A stretch of 46,053 bases of DNA from CAIQJJ01 sp964606085 (lineage in GTDB: Bacteria > Chloroflexota > Anaerolineae > Anaerolineales > UBA4823): the NCBI GenBank assembly GCA_964606085.1, contig CAZSFD010000038.1:1-46053 (forward strand). Direction: 5' to 3'. The stretch's first letter is position 1, and each line of letters begins with the position of its first letter. This document shows positions 20,358 to 28,759 of the stretch, piece after piece. The position numbers and the translations under genes were made by a program. Below the pieces are notes generated by a model. That model ran no database searches and had not been told where the DNA came from. It was given only the letters and a program-made list of their open reading frames with translations.

Positions 20358-20436
20358 AGAGATTCAACCAGGCTGTTTTGCATGGCCCGGTTTATCGCTT
20401 CACTGCCTGCGGGTTTGTGTTGCCGGAGCTTTTTTT
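20332..20436 (+). terminator. Terminator formed by re-pairing of the riboswitch core
   Basis: CCGGCAAC (20332-20339) and CCCGCAGGC (20344-20352), both part of the aptamer core, are complementary to GTTGCCGG (20419-20426) and GCCTGCGGG (20405-20413). The 17-bp interrupted stem is followed by AGC and seven T that run up to the ATG. The 3' arm also contains the first half of the GGAG ribosome binding site. The 52-nt loop can form GTTGAA-GAGA-TTCAAC. Aptamer and terminator cannot exist at the same time. An alternative pairing of CAGGC (20369-20373) with GCCTG (20405-20409) could act as antiterminator. Confidence 0.8.
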
Positions 20437-22695
20437 ATGTCCGAAGACGATTGCCAGCATTCCTTCGACCATGCCAAATTTCTCGCCCAGGGCATCCCTG
20501 GCCCGGTGTTCACCTGCTACCTCGACCACGGCGGCCAGCCCGATGGCCTGAACATCGCCCAACAGACCGATCTTGGCCCAGATGGCAAGTTCGGCGAACA
20601 ATGGCTGCTGATCAACGGCTGCCAGTTTCAGGTGATTAGCCTCGCCAAGGGCCAGGCCAGGCTGCTCTTCCAGGCGGCGCTGGAGGATATTGATGACGCC
20701 CAGGTGGAGCCTGCCGTGGGCAACGCCTTGCTGCGCGTGGTCGTGGCGGGGCTGTCGCACAACTTACTGCACTTTTCCAATGAACTGACCGAGCAGTTCG
20801 CCCTGATCGCCCACTACCTGCGCCAGCGCAAAAACGACCCCAACACGCCCGCCCCCGATTTTGAAGGCGAGAGCCAGCGCTGCCTGTCGTGCGGCAAACG
20901 CCTGCTCGATTCCTCTCTCAAGGTCTGTCCCAACTGCATCAAAAAAGGCCAGGTATTCCGGCGGCTGGTGCTGCTGGCCAAACCCTTCTGGGGGCTGGGG
21001 GCGGTTCATCTGATGTTGATGTTGCTGGGCGTGGCGGTTGACCTGCTGCCGCCCTACCTGACGCGCGTGCTGATTGACGAAGTGCTGACCAAACAGGCGC
21101 ACACCAACTGGCTGATCTGGCTCGTTTCGTCGCTGCTGCTGATTCAGATCGTACGCGTGGTCATCACCATCAACGACGCCCTGTTGACCAACCGCATCTC
21201 CACCTCGTTCGCGGCGGGCGTGCGCGAGAAAATGTTCGCCCACCTGAAAACACTCTCGCAAGATTTCTTCGACCGCAACGAAACCGGCCGCCTGCTCACC
21301 CGCATCAACCACGACACCGAAGAACTGCAAGGGCTGATCAACCAGATGTCGCAGTTCATGTTGTACGCCATCCTGGTGGTTGGCATCGGGGCGGTGCTGT
21401 TCTCGATGGCGCCCACCCTGGGCTTCTTCGTGTTGATCCCGGCCCCGTTTGTGCTGGTAGCCACGCTGACCTACCACCGCCGCATGAACCCACACTTCCG
21501 CCGCTACTGGATCACCCGCTGGCGCTTGAATTCGATGATGAACACCTTCCTGGCGGGCATTCAGGTGGTCAAGGCTTTCGCCCAGGAAGACCAGGAAGAA
21601 GCCCGCTATCACGAACGCAACCAGGGCGCCCTCGATGCCCGTCTGCGCGTGGATCAGGCGTGGGGCAAGTTCTTCCCGCTCATTTCGTTCGCTTTTGGGG
21701 CGGGCGGGTTGATCATCTGGTACGTGGGCGGGCGCTCGGTGCTGGAGGGGGTGATCACGCTCGGCACGCTGATGGCGTTTCTCTCCTATTTGGGCATGTT
21801 CTACGGGCCGCTTTCCAATATGGCGCAGATCAGCCAGGCGATGAACCGCTTCGTCACCATTTCGCAGCGCACGTTCGAGTTTCTCGATGAAATGCCAAAA
21901 GTGAAGCAAAAGGCCGAAACCATCAGCCGCCCGGCTGCCGAGGGGCGCATCGAGTTCGACCACGTCACCTTTGGCTACAACCCCTACTTCCCGGTGATCA
22001 AAGACGTGTCCTTCCACATCCAGCCGGGCGAATTGATCGGCATCGTCGGGCCGTCGGGGGCCGGCAAGACCACCCTCGTCAACCTGATCTGCCGTTTCTA
22101 CGACGCTACGCAAGGCACGGTCAAAATTGATGGCGTGGACATCCGCGACCTGACCATCGAAGATGTGCGCCATCACATCGGCATCGTGCTGCAACAGCCC
22201 TTCCTGTTCAGCGGGACGATCTCGCAGAACATCGCCTACGCCAAGCCGGAGGCCAGCCGCGAAGAGATCATCCGCGCCGCCAAAGCCGCCAACGCCCACG
22301 ATTTCATCGTCAACCTGCCCGAAGGCTATGACACCATCGTTGGCGAGGGCGGCACGGGCCTTTCGGGCGGCGAACGCCAACGAATTTCTATCGCCCGCGC
22401 CATCCTGCTCGACCCGAAGATTCTGATCCTCGATGAGGCCACCTCGTCGGTGGATACCGAAACCGAACGCCAGATTCAGAAGGCGCTCGAAACCCTGGTG
22501 CAGGGCCGCACCACCATTGCCATCGCCCATCGCCTGTCCACGCTCTACAACGCCGACCGCATCATCTCGCTGGAACGCGGCCAGATCGTGGAGATGGGCA
22601 CCCCCAACGAGTTGATGGAACAGAAAGGGCTGTTCTACAACCTGGTGCAAATCCAATCCCAGTTTGCCCGCCTCGACGGTGTGCCGACTGTGTAA
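20437..22695 (+). CDS. ABC exporter (fused membrane and ATPase domains) with N-terminal Zn-ribbon extension
   Basis: 752 residues. Residues 1-145 form a family-specific soluble domain, and a four-cysteine zinc ribbon follows (Cys149, Cys152, Cys164, Cys167). A six-helix ABC exporter membrane domain comes next (AVHLMLMLLGVAVDLLPPYL onward), with a type-IV coupling helix region, then the nucleotide-binding domain: GPSGAGKTT, Q-loop VLQQPFLFSGTI, signature LSGGERQR, Walker B ILILDEATS and IAHRLST. The exporter and the DUF1854 protein downstream are the pair annotated elsewhere as cyanophycin metabolism-associated, but no cyanophycin gene is in this window. A c-di-AMP riboswitch lies immediately upstream and its terminator touches the start codon, so the transported substrate is likely linked to osmotic or envelope homeostasis (inference). 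Confidence 0.95.
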   Translation: MSEDDCQHSFDHAKFLAQGIPGPVFTCYLDHGGQPDGLNIAQQTDLGPDGKFGEQWLLINGCQFQVISLAKGQARLLFQAALEDIDDAQVEPAVGNALLRVVVAGLSHNLLHFSNELTEQFALIAHYLRQRKNDPNTPAPDFEGESQRCLSCGKRLLDSSLKVCPNCIKKGQVFRRLVLLAKPFWGLGAVHLMLMLLGVAVDLLPPYLTRVLIDEVLTKQAHTNWLIWLVSSLLLIQIVRVVITINDALLTNRISTSFAAGVREKMFAHLKTLSQDFFDRNETGRLLTRINHDTEELQGLINQMSQFMLYAILVVGIGAVLFSMAPTLGFFVLIPAPFVLVATLTYHRRMNPHFRRYWITRWRLNSMMNTFLAGIQVVKAFAQEDQEEARYHERNQGALDARLRVDQAWGKFFPLISFAFGAGGLIIWYVGGRSVLEGVITLGTLMAFLSYLGMFYGPLSNMAQISQAMNRFVTISQRTFEFLDEMPKVKQKAETISRPAAEGRIEFDHVTFGYNPYFPVIKDVSFHIQPGELIGIVGPSGAGKTTLVNLICRFYDATQGTVKIDGVDIRDLTIEDVRHHIGIVLQQPFLFSGTISQNIAYAKPEASREEIIRAAKAANAHDFIVNLPEGYDTIVGEGGTGLSGGERQRISIARAILLDPKILILDEATSSVDTETERQIQKALETLVQGRTTIAIAHRLSTLYNADRIISLERGQIVEMGTPNELMEQKGLFYNLVQIQSQFARLDGVPTV

Positions 22696-22710
22696 CGGGC
22701 GCGGAGCCGC

Positions 22711-22809
22711 GGGGCGGGTGGTTTTCCTCTCCTTTTCCCACCCGCCCCCGGTTTCCGACGTGATGGCATTCCACGAAGACCGATTAACGAATAACGTGAG
22801 TCGTTATTC
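22711..22809. repeat. Two hairpins between exporter and DUF1854 genes
   Basis: First, GGGGCGGGTGG (22711-22721) with CCACCCGCCCC (22738-22748), a perfect 11-bp stem without T-run, which may protect or partially attenuate the mRNA. Second, GAATAACG-TGAGT-CGTTATTC (22789-22809), using the word CGAATAACG that also recurs at about 38920-38936. Confidence 0.7.
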
Positions 22810-22835
22810 ATATTCGTTTGCTTAAGAAGATCAAA

Positions 22836-23378
22836 ATGTCTGAACTGACAAATCCCCCCGAATCATTTGAGACCCATTACCTGATCGCCCAATCGTTGAC
22901 GTTTGCCTACGAGGGGCAGAATTTGACCTTGAAAATGGCCGACGGCGCGGCGTTTCCGCGGGTCAGCCTGCGGCGCTCGTTTCCGCTCTCGGCGCAGAAC
23001 ACCTTCGTGGTGGTGCGCGTGCCAGAGGCCGAACACCCCGACCGCCTGCAAGAATTGGGCGTGATTGCCGATTGCCGCGAGTTAGACGACGCCTCGCGCC
23101 AGGCCGTGGAGCAGGAACTCGACCTGTTCTACCTCGTGCCGGTGATCCAGGTCATCCACAGCATTCGCGAAGAATTTGGCTTTCTCTATTGGGACGTAAA
23201 CACCGACCGCGGCGCGAAAGCGTTCATCATGCGCGACAGCATCATCGGCCACGTGCGCCAGGTAGGGCCGGGCCGCTGGCTGGTCATTGACATCAACCAG
23301 ACGCGCTACGAAATCCGCGATTACGAGAAGCTCGACCCCAAAAGCCAGGATTTGCTGGCGCACTATTTGCTCTTGTAA
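22836..23378 (+). CDS. DUF1854 family protein
   Basis: 180 residues; the start at 22836 (MSELTNPPE) is favoured by AAGAAGA just upstream over a TTG at 22818. DUF1854 features visible are FPRVSLRRSFPLS, LDLFYLVPVIQVIHSIREEFGFLYWDVNTDRG, RDSIIGHVRQVGPGRWLVIDINQTRYEI and the closing LDPKSQ. The family typically sits beside the same ABC exporter, with which it is presumed to work, but no activity is established. It is soluble with no signal peptide. It shares the riboswitch-controlled transcript with the exporter, subject to the hairpins in the 140-bp gap. Confidence 0.9.
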   Translation: MSELTNPPESFETHYLIAQSLTFAYEGQNLTLKMADGAAFPRVSLRRSFPLSAQNTFVVVRVPEAEHPDRLQELGVIADCRELDDASRQAVEQELDLFYLVPVIQVIHSIREEFGFLYWDVNTDRGAKAFIMRDSIIGHVRQVGPGRWLVIDINQTRYEIRDYEKLDPKSQDLLAHYLLL

Positions 23379-23398
23379 GGCTTCGACTACGCTCAGCC
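23379..23398. repeat. GGCT...AGCC word repeat at operon end
   Basis: Starts right after the DUF1854 stop codon; contains TTCGACTACGCTCAGC, a word frequent in intergenic repeats of Chloroflexota and cyanobacteria. The 348-bp gap 23379-23726 otherwise holds the palindromic element at 23460, a strong hairpin at 23591 and no gene I can support. Confidence 0.5.
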
Positions 23399-23459
23399 TG
23401 ATTGTTCAGTCCCCCGCCATTTCAGACGGGCCATTGGGTGGTATGAAAAATAGACGCGG

Positions 23460-23531
23460 GTAGGGGCGCACGCCGTGCGCCCTGGTTTGGCCTTGTTGCG
23501 CCGAATCTGGGCAGATGCCATCTGCCCCTAC
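23460..23531. repeat. GTAGGGGC...GCCCCTAC palindromic element
   Basis: A 72-bp segment with 8-bp inverted ends GTAGGGGC and GCCCCTAC. Inside are two hairpins, GGGCGCACG-CC-GTGCGCCC and GGGCAGATG-CC-ATCTGCCC, separated by 26 bp. The loops share the form (A/C)(C/T)GCC. It looks like a REP/MITE-type intergenic element; no duplicated flank is visible. Confidence 0.75.
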
Positions 23532-23590
23532 ATTTTCATCCATTGAATGCGCGGGCGAATGCCCGGCATGGCGATTGCCGTGCAATTTGC

Positions 23591-23634
23591 AAGCCCCCCG
23601 GTATGCCAACAAGATTGGCTGCCGGGGGGCTTTT
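23591..23634 (+). terminator. Terminator of the exporter/DUF1854 transcript
   Basis: AAGCCCCCCGG (23591-23601) pairs with CCGGGGGGCTT (23622-23632), with an inner GCCAA/TTGGC helix, followed by four T. It separates the riboswitch operon from the tripartite transporter. Confidence 0.85.
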
Positions 23635-23726
23635 GCATTTCCAGGCATTTTCGACGCGACCAGCTTCCTGTATCAGCGTAAGGTATTTCGGTATTCATCC
23701 TGTTCCTTTCCCCCCTGGAGCAACCC

Positions 23727-24896
23727 ATGTTCAACTGGCTCAAACGTGAAAAATCTACCCCCAATGGGGCTTACAAGCATGGCAATACCCATCTGATCGA
23801 TCTGCGCAGCGTGGTCAAAACCTACAAAAGCGCCGCCGGCACCTTCACCGCCCTCAAAAGCGTAGATTTGCAGGTAGACCGCGGCGAATTCGTCGCCATC
23901 ATCGGCAAATCGGGCAGCGGCAAATCCACGCTGATCAACATGCTCACCGGCATAGACCGCCCCTCCACCGGCGAGGTGCTGGTTGGCGATACCGCCGTCC
24001 ACAAGCTCAACGAGGGCCGCATGGCGGCCTGGCGCGGGCGCAACGTGGGCGTGGTGTTCCAGTTCTTCCAACTGCTGCCCACCCTGACCGTGATCGAAAA
24101 CATCATGCTGCCGATGGATTTCTGCAACATGTACGGCATCCGCCAGCGCAAGGAACGCGCCCTGCACCTGCTCGAACAGGTGGGCATGGCCGACCAGGCT
24201 CGCAAGCTGCCGTCCACGCTCTCCGGCGGGCAGCAGCAGCGCGTGGCGATTGCGCGTTCGCTCGCCAACGACCCCGCCATCATCGTCGCCGACGAACCCA
24301 CCGGCAACCTCGACTCGAAGACCGCCGAGGCCGTCTTCCGCCTGTTCGAGAGCCTGGTGGCCGAAGGCAAGACGATTGTGATGGTCACGCACGATAACGA
24401 CCTGGCCAAGCGCGTCACCCGCACCGTCATTTTGGTGGATGGCGAAATTGTCGAGGAGTATCTCGCCAAAGCCTTCCCCGCCCTCACCGAACACCAACTG
24501 CTCTACTTCAGCAACCAGCTTGAGACGCTGCGCTACACCCCCGGCACGGTCATCGTGCGCCAGGGCGAGGCCGGTGACAAGTTCTACCTCGTCACCAAAG
24601 GCCGCGTCGAAGTGGCCCTTGAACACGACGGGCAGGAGATCATCGTCAGCACGCTCACGCCCGGCCAATTCTTCGGCGAGATGGCGCTGCTGCGCGGCGG
24701 CACGCGCCAGGCCAGCGTGCGCGCCGACCCCAACACCGATGTCGAAGTGGTGGCGCTGCCGCGCGCCGAATTTGACAACCTGCTGACCCAATCGGATGGT
24801 GCCCGCCAGGAAGTGGAACGCCTGCTGGAAGCGCGCACCGACACCATCGCCACCGTGCGCAGCAACGGCCACAAGCACAACGGAGGCCAGGCATGA
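23727..24896 (+). CDS. MacB/LolD-type ABC transporter ATPase fused to a cyclic nucleotide-binding domain
   Basis: 389 residues. The first ~235 are a MacB/LolD-type ATPase: Walker A GKSGSGKST (residues 60-68), Q-loop VFQFFQLLPTLTV, signature LSGGQQQR, Walker B IIVADEPTGNLDS and the H-loop MVTHD. The ATPase is followed without a break by a cNMP-binding (CRP-like) domain of about 120 residues: LYFSNQLETLRYTPGTVIVR, QGEAGDKFYLVTKGRVEV, then the phosphate-binding cassette-like GQFFGEMALLRGGTRQASV. The Gly-Glu and Arg of FGEMALLRGGTR are the expected nucleotide-contact positions. GGAG lies 8 bp before the ATG. Overlap (ATGA) with the permease gene shows one transport complex. The fusion suggests ligand-gated transport (inference). 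Confidence 0.93.
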   Translation: MFNWLKREKSTPNGAYKHGNTHLIDLRSVVKTYKSAAGTFTALKSVDLQVDRGEFVAIIGKSGSGKSTLINMLTGIDRPSTGEVLVGDTAVHKLNEGRMAAWRGRNVGVVFQFFQLLPTLTVIENIMLPMDFCNMYGIRQRKERALHLLEQVGMADQARKLPSTLSGGQQQRVAIARSLANDPAIIVADEPTGNLDSKTAEAVFRLFESLVAEGKTIVMVTHDNDLAKRVTRTVILVDGEIVEEYLAKAFPALTEHQLLYFSNQLETLRYTPGTVIVRQGEAGDKFYLVTKGRVEVALEHDGQEIIVSTLTPGQFFGEMALLRGGTRQASVRADPNTDVEVVALPRAEFDNLLTQSDGARQEVERLLEARTDTIATVRSNGHKHNGGQA

Positions 24897-27286
24897 TCAG
24901 CCCGCGCTGGATGAAAGTGATCCGCGACCTGGGCAGCAACAAGGCGCGCACGCTGCTGGTGGTGCTTTCGATTGCCGTGGGCATCTTCGCCCTGGGCATG
25001 GTCGGCGGCACGCGCAGCCTGCTCAAAGAAGACCTGGGCAAAGCCTTCGATAAGGCCATCAGCCCAGACGCCTATTTGTTCGTCAGCGGCTACAAGCCCG
25101 ACCTGCTCAAAAAAGTGCGTCAGCTTCCCGGCGTGGCCGAGGCCGATGGCCGTGCCGAGCTGACCGTGCGCTACCTGGCCGGCCCCGACGACTGGAAAAG
25201 CCTGACCCTGCGCGCCGTGGCCGATTACAACGACATCCGCATCATCAAATTCTTCCCCGACCACGGCGCCTGGCCGCCGCCCGATAAAGAGATGCTCGTG
25301 CTGCGCTCGTGGATGCGTACCCTGGGCTGGCAGGAAGGCGACACCGTCACCATCGAAATGCCTGATGGCCGCCAGCGCACGCTGACCATCGCCGGCAGCG
25401 TCTACGATTTCGGCGGCAACCCGCCGCCGCTGGGCCAAAACCCCGAGGCCTACGTCACCTTCGACACGCTCGACTGGCTCGGCCTGCCCAAGGAATACCA
25501 ACAACTGCTCCTGCGCGTGGAGGGCAACATCACCGACAAGGCCGCCGTGCAAAAGGTGGCCGATGAAGCCCAAAAACTGCTCGAAAAAAGCGGCGCCTTT
25601 GTCTATTTCGCCGTTGTCCCGGAACCATCAGCCTCGCCGGTAGATGACTTTCTCAACCCGATCATTGCCCTGCTCGGTTCGTTGGGTGGGCTTTCGCTGG
25701 CGTTGAGCGGCTTTTTGGTGGTCAACACCATTTCGGCGCTGCTGGCCCAACACACGCGGCAGGTGGGCATTATGAAAGCCGTCGGCGGGCGCAATGGGCA
25801 GGTCTTTGCCATGTACCTGGTGATGGTGCTGATCTTTGGCCTGCTGGCGCTGCTGATCGCCATCCCGGCTGGCGGCTATGGGGCCTACCTGCTGGCGAGT
25901 TTCGTGGCCGGGCTGTTCGACGTGCAGATCGAATCGGTGCGTTTCGCCCCCGAAGTGGTGGCGCTGCAAGCCATCGTGGGTTTGCTCGTGCCGCTGGCGG
26001 CGGCGTTCATCCCCATCTGGGCGGGTGTGCGGGTCACGGTGCGCCAGGCCATCAGCGATTACGGCCTGGGGCAGGGCAGCTACGGCACGGGGTTCCTCGA
26101 TAAGCTGATCAACTTCTTCCTGCGCTTCCTGCCGCTCTCGCGCCCTATGCTGCTCTCACTGCGCAACACCTTCCGGCGCAAAATGCGCCTGCTGCTGACC
26201 GTCACCACGCTCACCCTCGCCAGCGCCATCTTCGTCGGCGTGTTCAGCGTGCGTTCTTCGGCCCTGCAAACGATTGACGACGTGCTGCAATACTGGGGAT
26301 TCGACATCCAGATCGGCCTGGAACGCGCTTACCGCCTGGAAGCACTGATCCCCGAAATTCTGGCGGTTCCCGGCGTCGAGGCGGTCGAAACCTGGGGCGG
26401 CGGCTCGGCCAAACGGGTGCGCCCCGATGGCACCACCGGCCAAGACATCAACATCCTTGCCCCTGACGCCGACACGCAGCTCATTCAACCGCATGTGATC
26501 GAAGGCCGCTGGCTGCTGCCCGAAGATGAAAACGCCATCGTCATCAACACCGATGTGCTCAAAGATGAGCCTGACGTGAAGATTGGCGACACCGTGCGGC
26601 TGGATTTGTTCGGCCAGAAACGGGATTGGGTGGTGGTGGGCCTGGTGCGCGGCGTGTTGAGCGGCCCCACGATCTACGCCAACTACCCCTACTTTGCCCA
26701 AATTACCGGGCAGGTGGGCAGCGCCGGCTTCGCCCTGGTCAAGACGAACGTTCACGACGCCGCCTCGCTCAAGACGCTCTCGAAGGCCATCGAAAAGCAC
26801 CTCGAAAGCGTGGGCATTCGCGTCAGTGCCATGTTCATGGTCAGCGAATTGCGGCAGCAGTTCGAGTTTATCTTCAACATGATCGTTGCCATCCTGCTGG
26901 TGATGGCGGCCTTGCTGGCCCTGGTCGGCGGGCTGGGGCTGATGGGCACAATGAGCATCAACGTGATCGAGCGCACGCGTGAGATCGGCGTGATGCGGGC
27001 GGTGGGGGCTTCCAACGCGGCCATCCAGCGCATCGTCATCGTCGAGGGATTGCTGATCGGCTGGATCAGCGCCCTGCAAGGCAGCCTGATCGCCATCCCG
27101 ATCAGTCAGTTTCTCAGCAAGATGGTCGGCGAGCAATTGTTCCAGATTTCGCTCAGCTTCCGCTTCTCCACCGAGGGCCTGATCTTGTGGCTGGTGGTGG
27201 TGACGCTGCTCTCGGCCATCTCCAGTTTCTTGCCGGCCTTCCAGGCCAGCCGCCTGACCGTGCGTGACGTGCTGGCGTATGAGTAA
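24893..27286 (+). CDS. MacB/FtsX-type ABC transporter permease
   Basis: 797 residues, a duplicated FtsX permease with two extracytoplasmic domains. The N-terminal membrane helix is TLLVVLSIAVGIFALGMVGG. A long extracytoplasmic domain (~residues 40-260), a three-helix FtsX block (LSLALSGFLVVNTISALLAQ onward), a second N-terminal helix (LLLTVTTLTLASAIFVGVFS), a second extracytoplasmic domain and a last FtsX block (MIVAILLVMAALLALVGGL, RTREIGVMRAVGAS) follow. Lipoprotein-release or macrolide/peptide-export transporters have this layout. It partners the preceding ATPase (ATGA overlap) and the HlyD-type lipoprotein 45 bp downstream. The substrate is unknown. Confidence 0.95.
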   Translation: MISPRWMKVIRDLGSNKARTLLVVLSIAVGIFALGMVGGTRSLLKEDLGKAFDKAISPDAYLFVSGYKPDLLKKVRQLPGVAEADGRAELTVRYLAGPDDWKSLTLRAVADYNDIRIIKFFPDHGAWPPPDKEMLVLRSWMRTLGWQEGDTVTIEMPDGRQRTLTIAGSVYDFGGNPPPLGQNPEAYVTFDTLDWLGLPKEYQQLLLRVEGNITDKAAVQKVADEAQKLLEKSGAFVYFAVVPEPSASPVDDFLNPIIALLGSLGGLSLALSGFLVVNTISALLAQHTRQVGIMKAVGGRNGQVFAMYLVMVLIFGLLALLIAIPAGGYGAYLLASFVAGLFDVQIESVRFAPEVVALQAIVGLLVPLAAAFIPIWAGVRVTVRQAISDYGLGQGSYGTGFLDKLINFFLRFLPLSRPMLLSLRNTFRRKMRLLLTVTTLTLASAIFVGVFSVRSSALQTIDDVLQYWGFDIQIGLERAYRLEALIPEILAVPGVEAVETWGGGSAKRVRPDGTTGQDINILAPDADTQLIQPHVIEGRWLLPEDENAIVINTDVLKDEPDVKIGDTVRLDLFGQKRDWVVVGLVRGVLSGPTIYANYPYFAQITGQVGSAGFALVKTNVHDAASLKTLSKAIEKHLESVGIRVSAMFMVSELRQQFEFIFNMIVAILLVMAALLALVGGLGLMGTMSINVIERTREIGVMRAVGASNAAIQRIVIVEGLLIGWISALQGSLIAIPISQFLSKMVGEQLFQISLSFRFSTEGLILWLVVVTLLSAISSFLPAFQASRLTVRDVLAYE

Positions 27287-27331
27287 GGCGAAATTAATTT
27301 CGCCCTACATTTTCTCTTTCGGAGTAACCCC

Positions 27332-28546
27332 ATGAAAAAGCTCATCTTCCTCATCCTCATTTCCGCCCTTGTCCTCTCTGCCTGCGCCGAAGTCGCGACG
27401 CAAACCATTCCTGGCGCAGCGGCCACCGCCACGCCGCTGCCGCCCGTCAAGGCCAGCGATGAGATCGTGGCCGAAGCCCGCCTCGTGCCGCTCGATAGCG
27501 TGACGCTCAGCTTTGTTACCAGCGGCATTGTTGAAGAAGTCAACGTCAAAGAAGGCGATCTGGTCAAACAGGGCGATGTCGTCGCCCGCCTGGGCAACCA
27601 GGAGCAGTTGGCGGCCTCGGTCGCTCAGGCCGAATTGGAACTACTCAACGCCCAGGTGGCGCTCAAAAACCTGGGCGAAGGTGGCACGCTGGCCCTGGCG
27701 CAGGCGCAGCTAGACGTAGCCTCCGCCGAGAAGTCGCTCGAAGACGCCAACAAGCACCGCAACAGCCTGGCCCCCGGCAACCGCGCCACATCTGACACGA
27801 TTGACAACACCCGCAAAGACCTGAACAAGGCCAAAGAAGAGTACGACGCCGCCCAAAAAGACTACGATGACACCGCCGACCTTCCCGACGACGACCCCCG
27901 CCGCAGCAACGCCTACCTGATGCTGGCCGCCGCCCGCAGCGCCTACTGGACGATCCTGGCGCAATACAATTGGTACACCGGCGAACCCACCGAAACCGAC
28001 CAAAACCTGCTGGATGCCGAAGTGACCCTGGCCGAAACCCGCCTGGCCGAGGCCAAGAAACGTCGCGATGGCCTGCAAAACGGCGTTGACCCTGACGACG
28101 TGCTGCTCGCCGAAGGCCGCATCACCAATGCCGAGGCGCAACTCGCCGCCGCCAAAGCCGCCCTCGACAATTTAGTGCTGGTCTCGCCCTTTACCGGCAC
28201 GGTACTCAGCATTGACCTGAAGGCCGGCCAATTCGTCAGCGCGGCCGCGCCGAGCGTGCAACTGGTGGATTTCTCCGGTTGGAAGATCGAAACCACCGAC
28301 CTGACCGAACTCAGCGTGGTACGCATCCGCCCTGGCGATATTGCCACGATCACCTTCGACGCCCTGCCCGAAGTGACCTTCACCGGCAGCGTTGAGAAGA
28401 TCAAGCCCCTCGGCCAGAACGTGCAGGGCGACATCGTCTACACCGCCGTGATCATCCCCACCGAGGATGAAGCCTGGCAAACCTGGCACGAGCAACTGCG
28501 CTGGAACATGACCGCGGCGGTCAAGATCGCGCCGGAAAAGCCGTAA
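27332..28546 (+). CDS. HlyD/MacA-type adaptor lipoprotein
   Basis: 404 residues. The signal peptide ends in lipobox VLSAC (Cys19), so the protein is lipid-anchored, unlike Gram-negative MacA. The biotinyl-lipoyl-like half motifs flank a long coiled-coil hairpin: VEEVNVKEGDLVKQGDVVARLG at the start, then alpha-helical AELELLNAQVALKNL to AEAQLAAAKAALDNL, and the second half LVLVSPFTGTVLSIDLKAGQFV. A beta-barrel domain follows (VVRIRPGDIATITFDALPE). GGAG precedes the ATG. The three genes 23727-28546 form a MacAB-like tripartite export operon adapted to a cell without a standard outer membrane (inference from the lipid anchor). A CAGGAT inverted repeat follows the stop. Confidence 0.93.
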   Translation: MKKLIFLILISALVLSACAEVATQTIPGAAATATPLPPVKASDEIVAEARLVPLDSVTLSFVTSGIVEEVNVKEGDLVKQGDVVARLGNQEQLAASVAQAELELLNAQVALKNLGEGGTLALAQAQLDVASAEKSLEDANKHRNSLAPGNRATSDTIDNTRKDLNKAKEEYDAAQKDYDDTADLPDDDPRRSNAYLMLAAARSAYWTILAQYNWYTGEPTETDQNLLDAEVTLAETRLAEAKKRRDGLQNGVDPDDVLLAEGRITNAEAQLAAAKAALDNLVLVSPFTGTVLSIDLKAGQFVSAAAPSVQLVDFSGWKIETTDLTELSVVRIRPGDIATITFDALPEVTFTGSVEKIKPLGQNVQGDIVYTAVIIPTEDEAWQTWHEQLRWNMTAAVKIAPEKP

Positions 28547-28626
28547 ATAAAACAGGATGTACAGGATAGGCAGGATGGAAGCAGGATTTTTTTATTCTGT
28601 CCATCCTGTTTATCCTGTTTATTTTT
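28547..28626. repeat. CAGGAT word repeat as inverted pair
   Basis: Left arm has AACAGGATGTACAGGATAGG and CAGGATGGA; right arm reads back as TCCATCCTG, TTTATCCTG, TTTATTTT. The arms pair around a T-rich centre (TTTTTTTATTC), and the T-run after the right arm could make it a terminator for the tripartite operon. The unit is a heptamer-like ACAGGAT word, analogous in style to the CGCAGAT repeats. Confidence 0.75.
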
Positions 28627-28704
28627 CGTTTATCCAGGGGGAAATAGCATCTTATCAATGTCAGTGGAAACTTCATCGGCGAAATGATTGGGGTGCGAAG
28701 GGGG

Positions 28705-28710
28705 TATAAT
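28705..28710 (+). promoter_or_regulatory. -10 box of the RHH/HNH gene pair
   Basis: Consensus TATAAT in a G-rich to AT-rich junction; the leader to the ATG at 28760 would be about 43 nt. A convincing -35 is not seen. Confidence 0.5.
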
Positions 28711-28759
28711 TTCATACAGTTTTTATCCAAGTGAAAATTAAAACCCTGCGGATGTGCTT

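Noticed and set aside
20437..23378. Cyanophycin metabolism locus
   Set aside because: The exporter and DUF1854 families are known from such loci, but cyanophycin synthetase or cyanophycinase is absent here.
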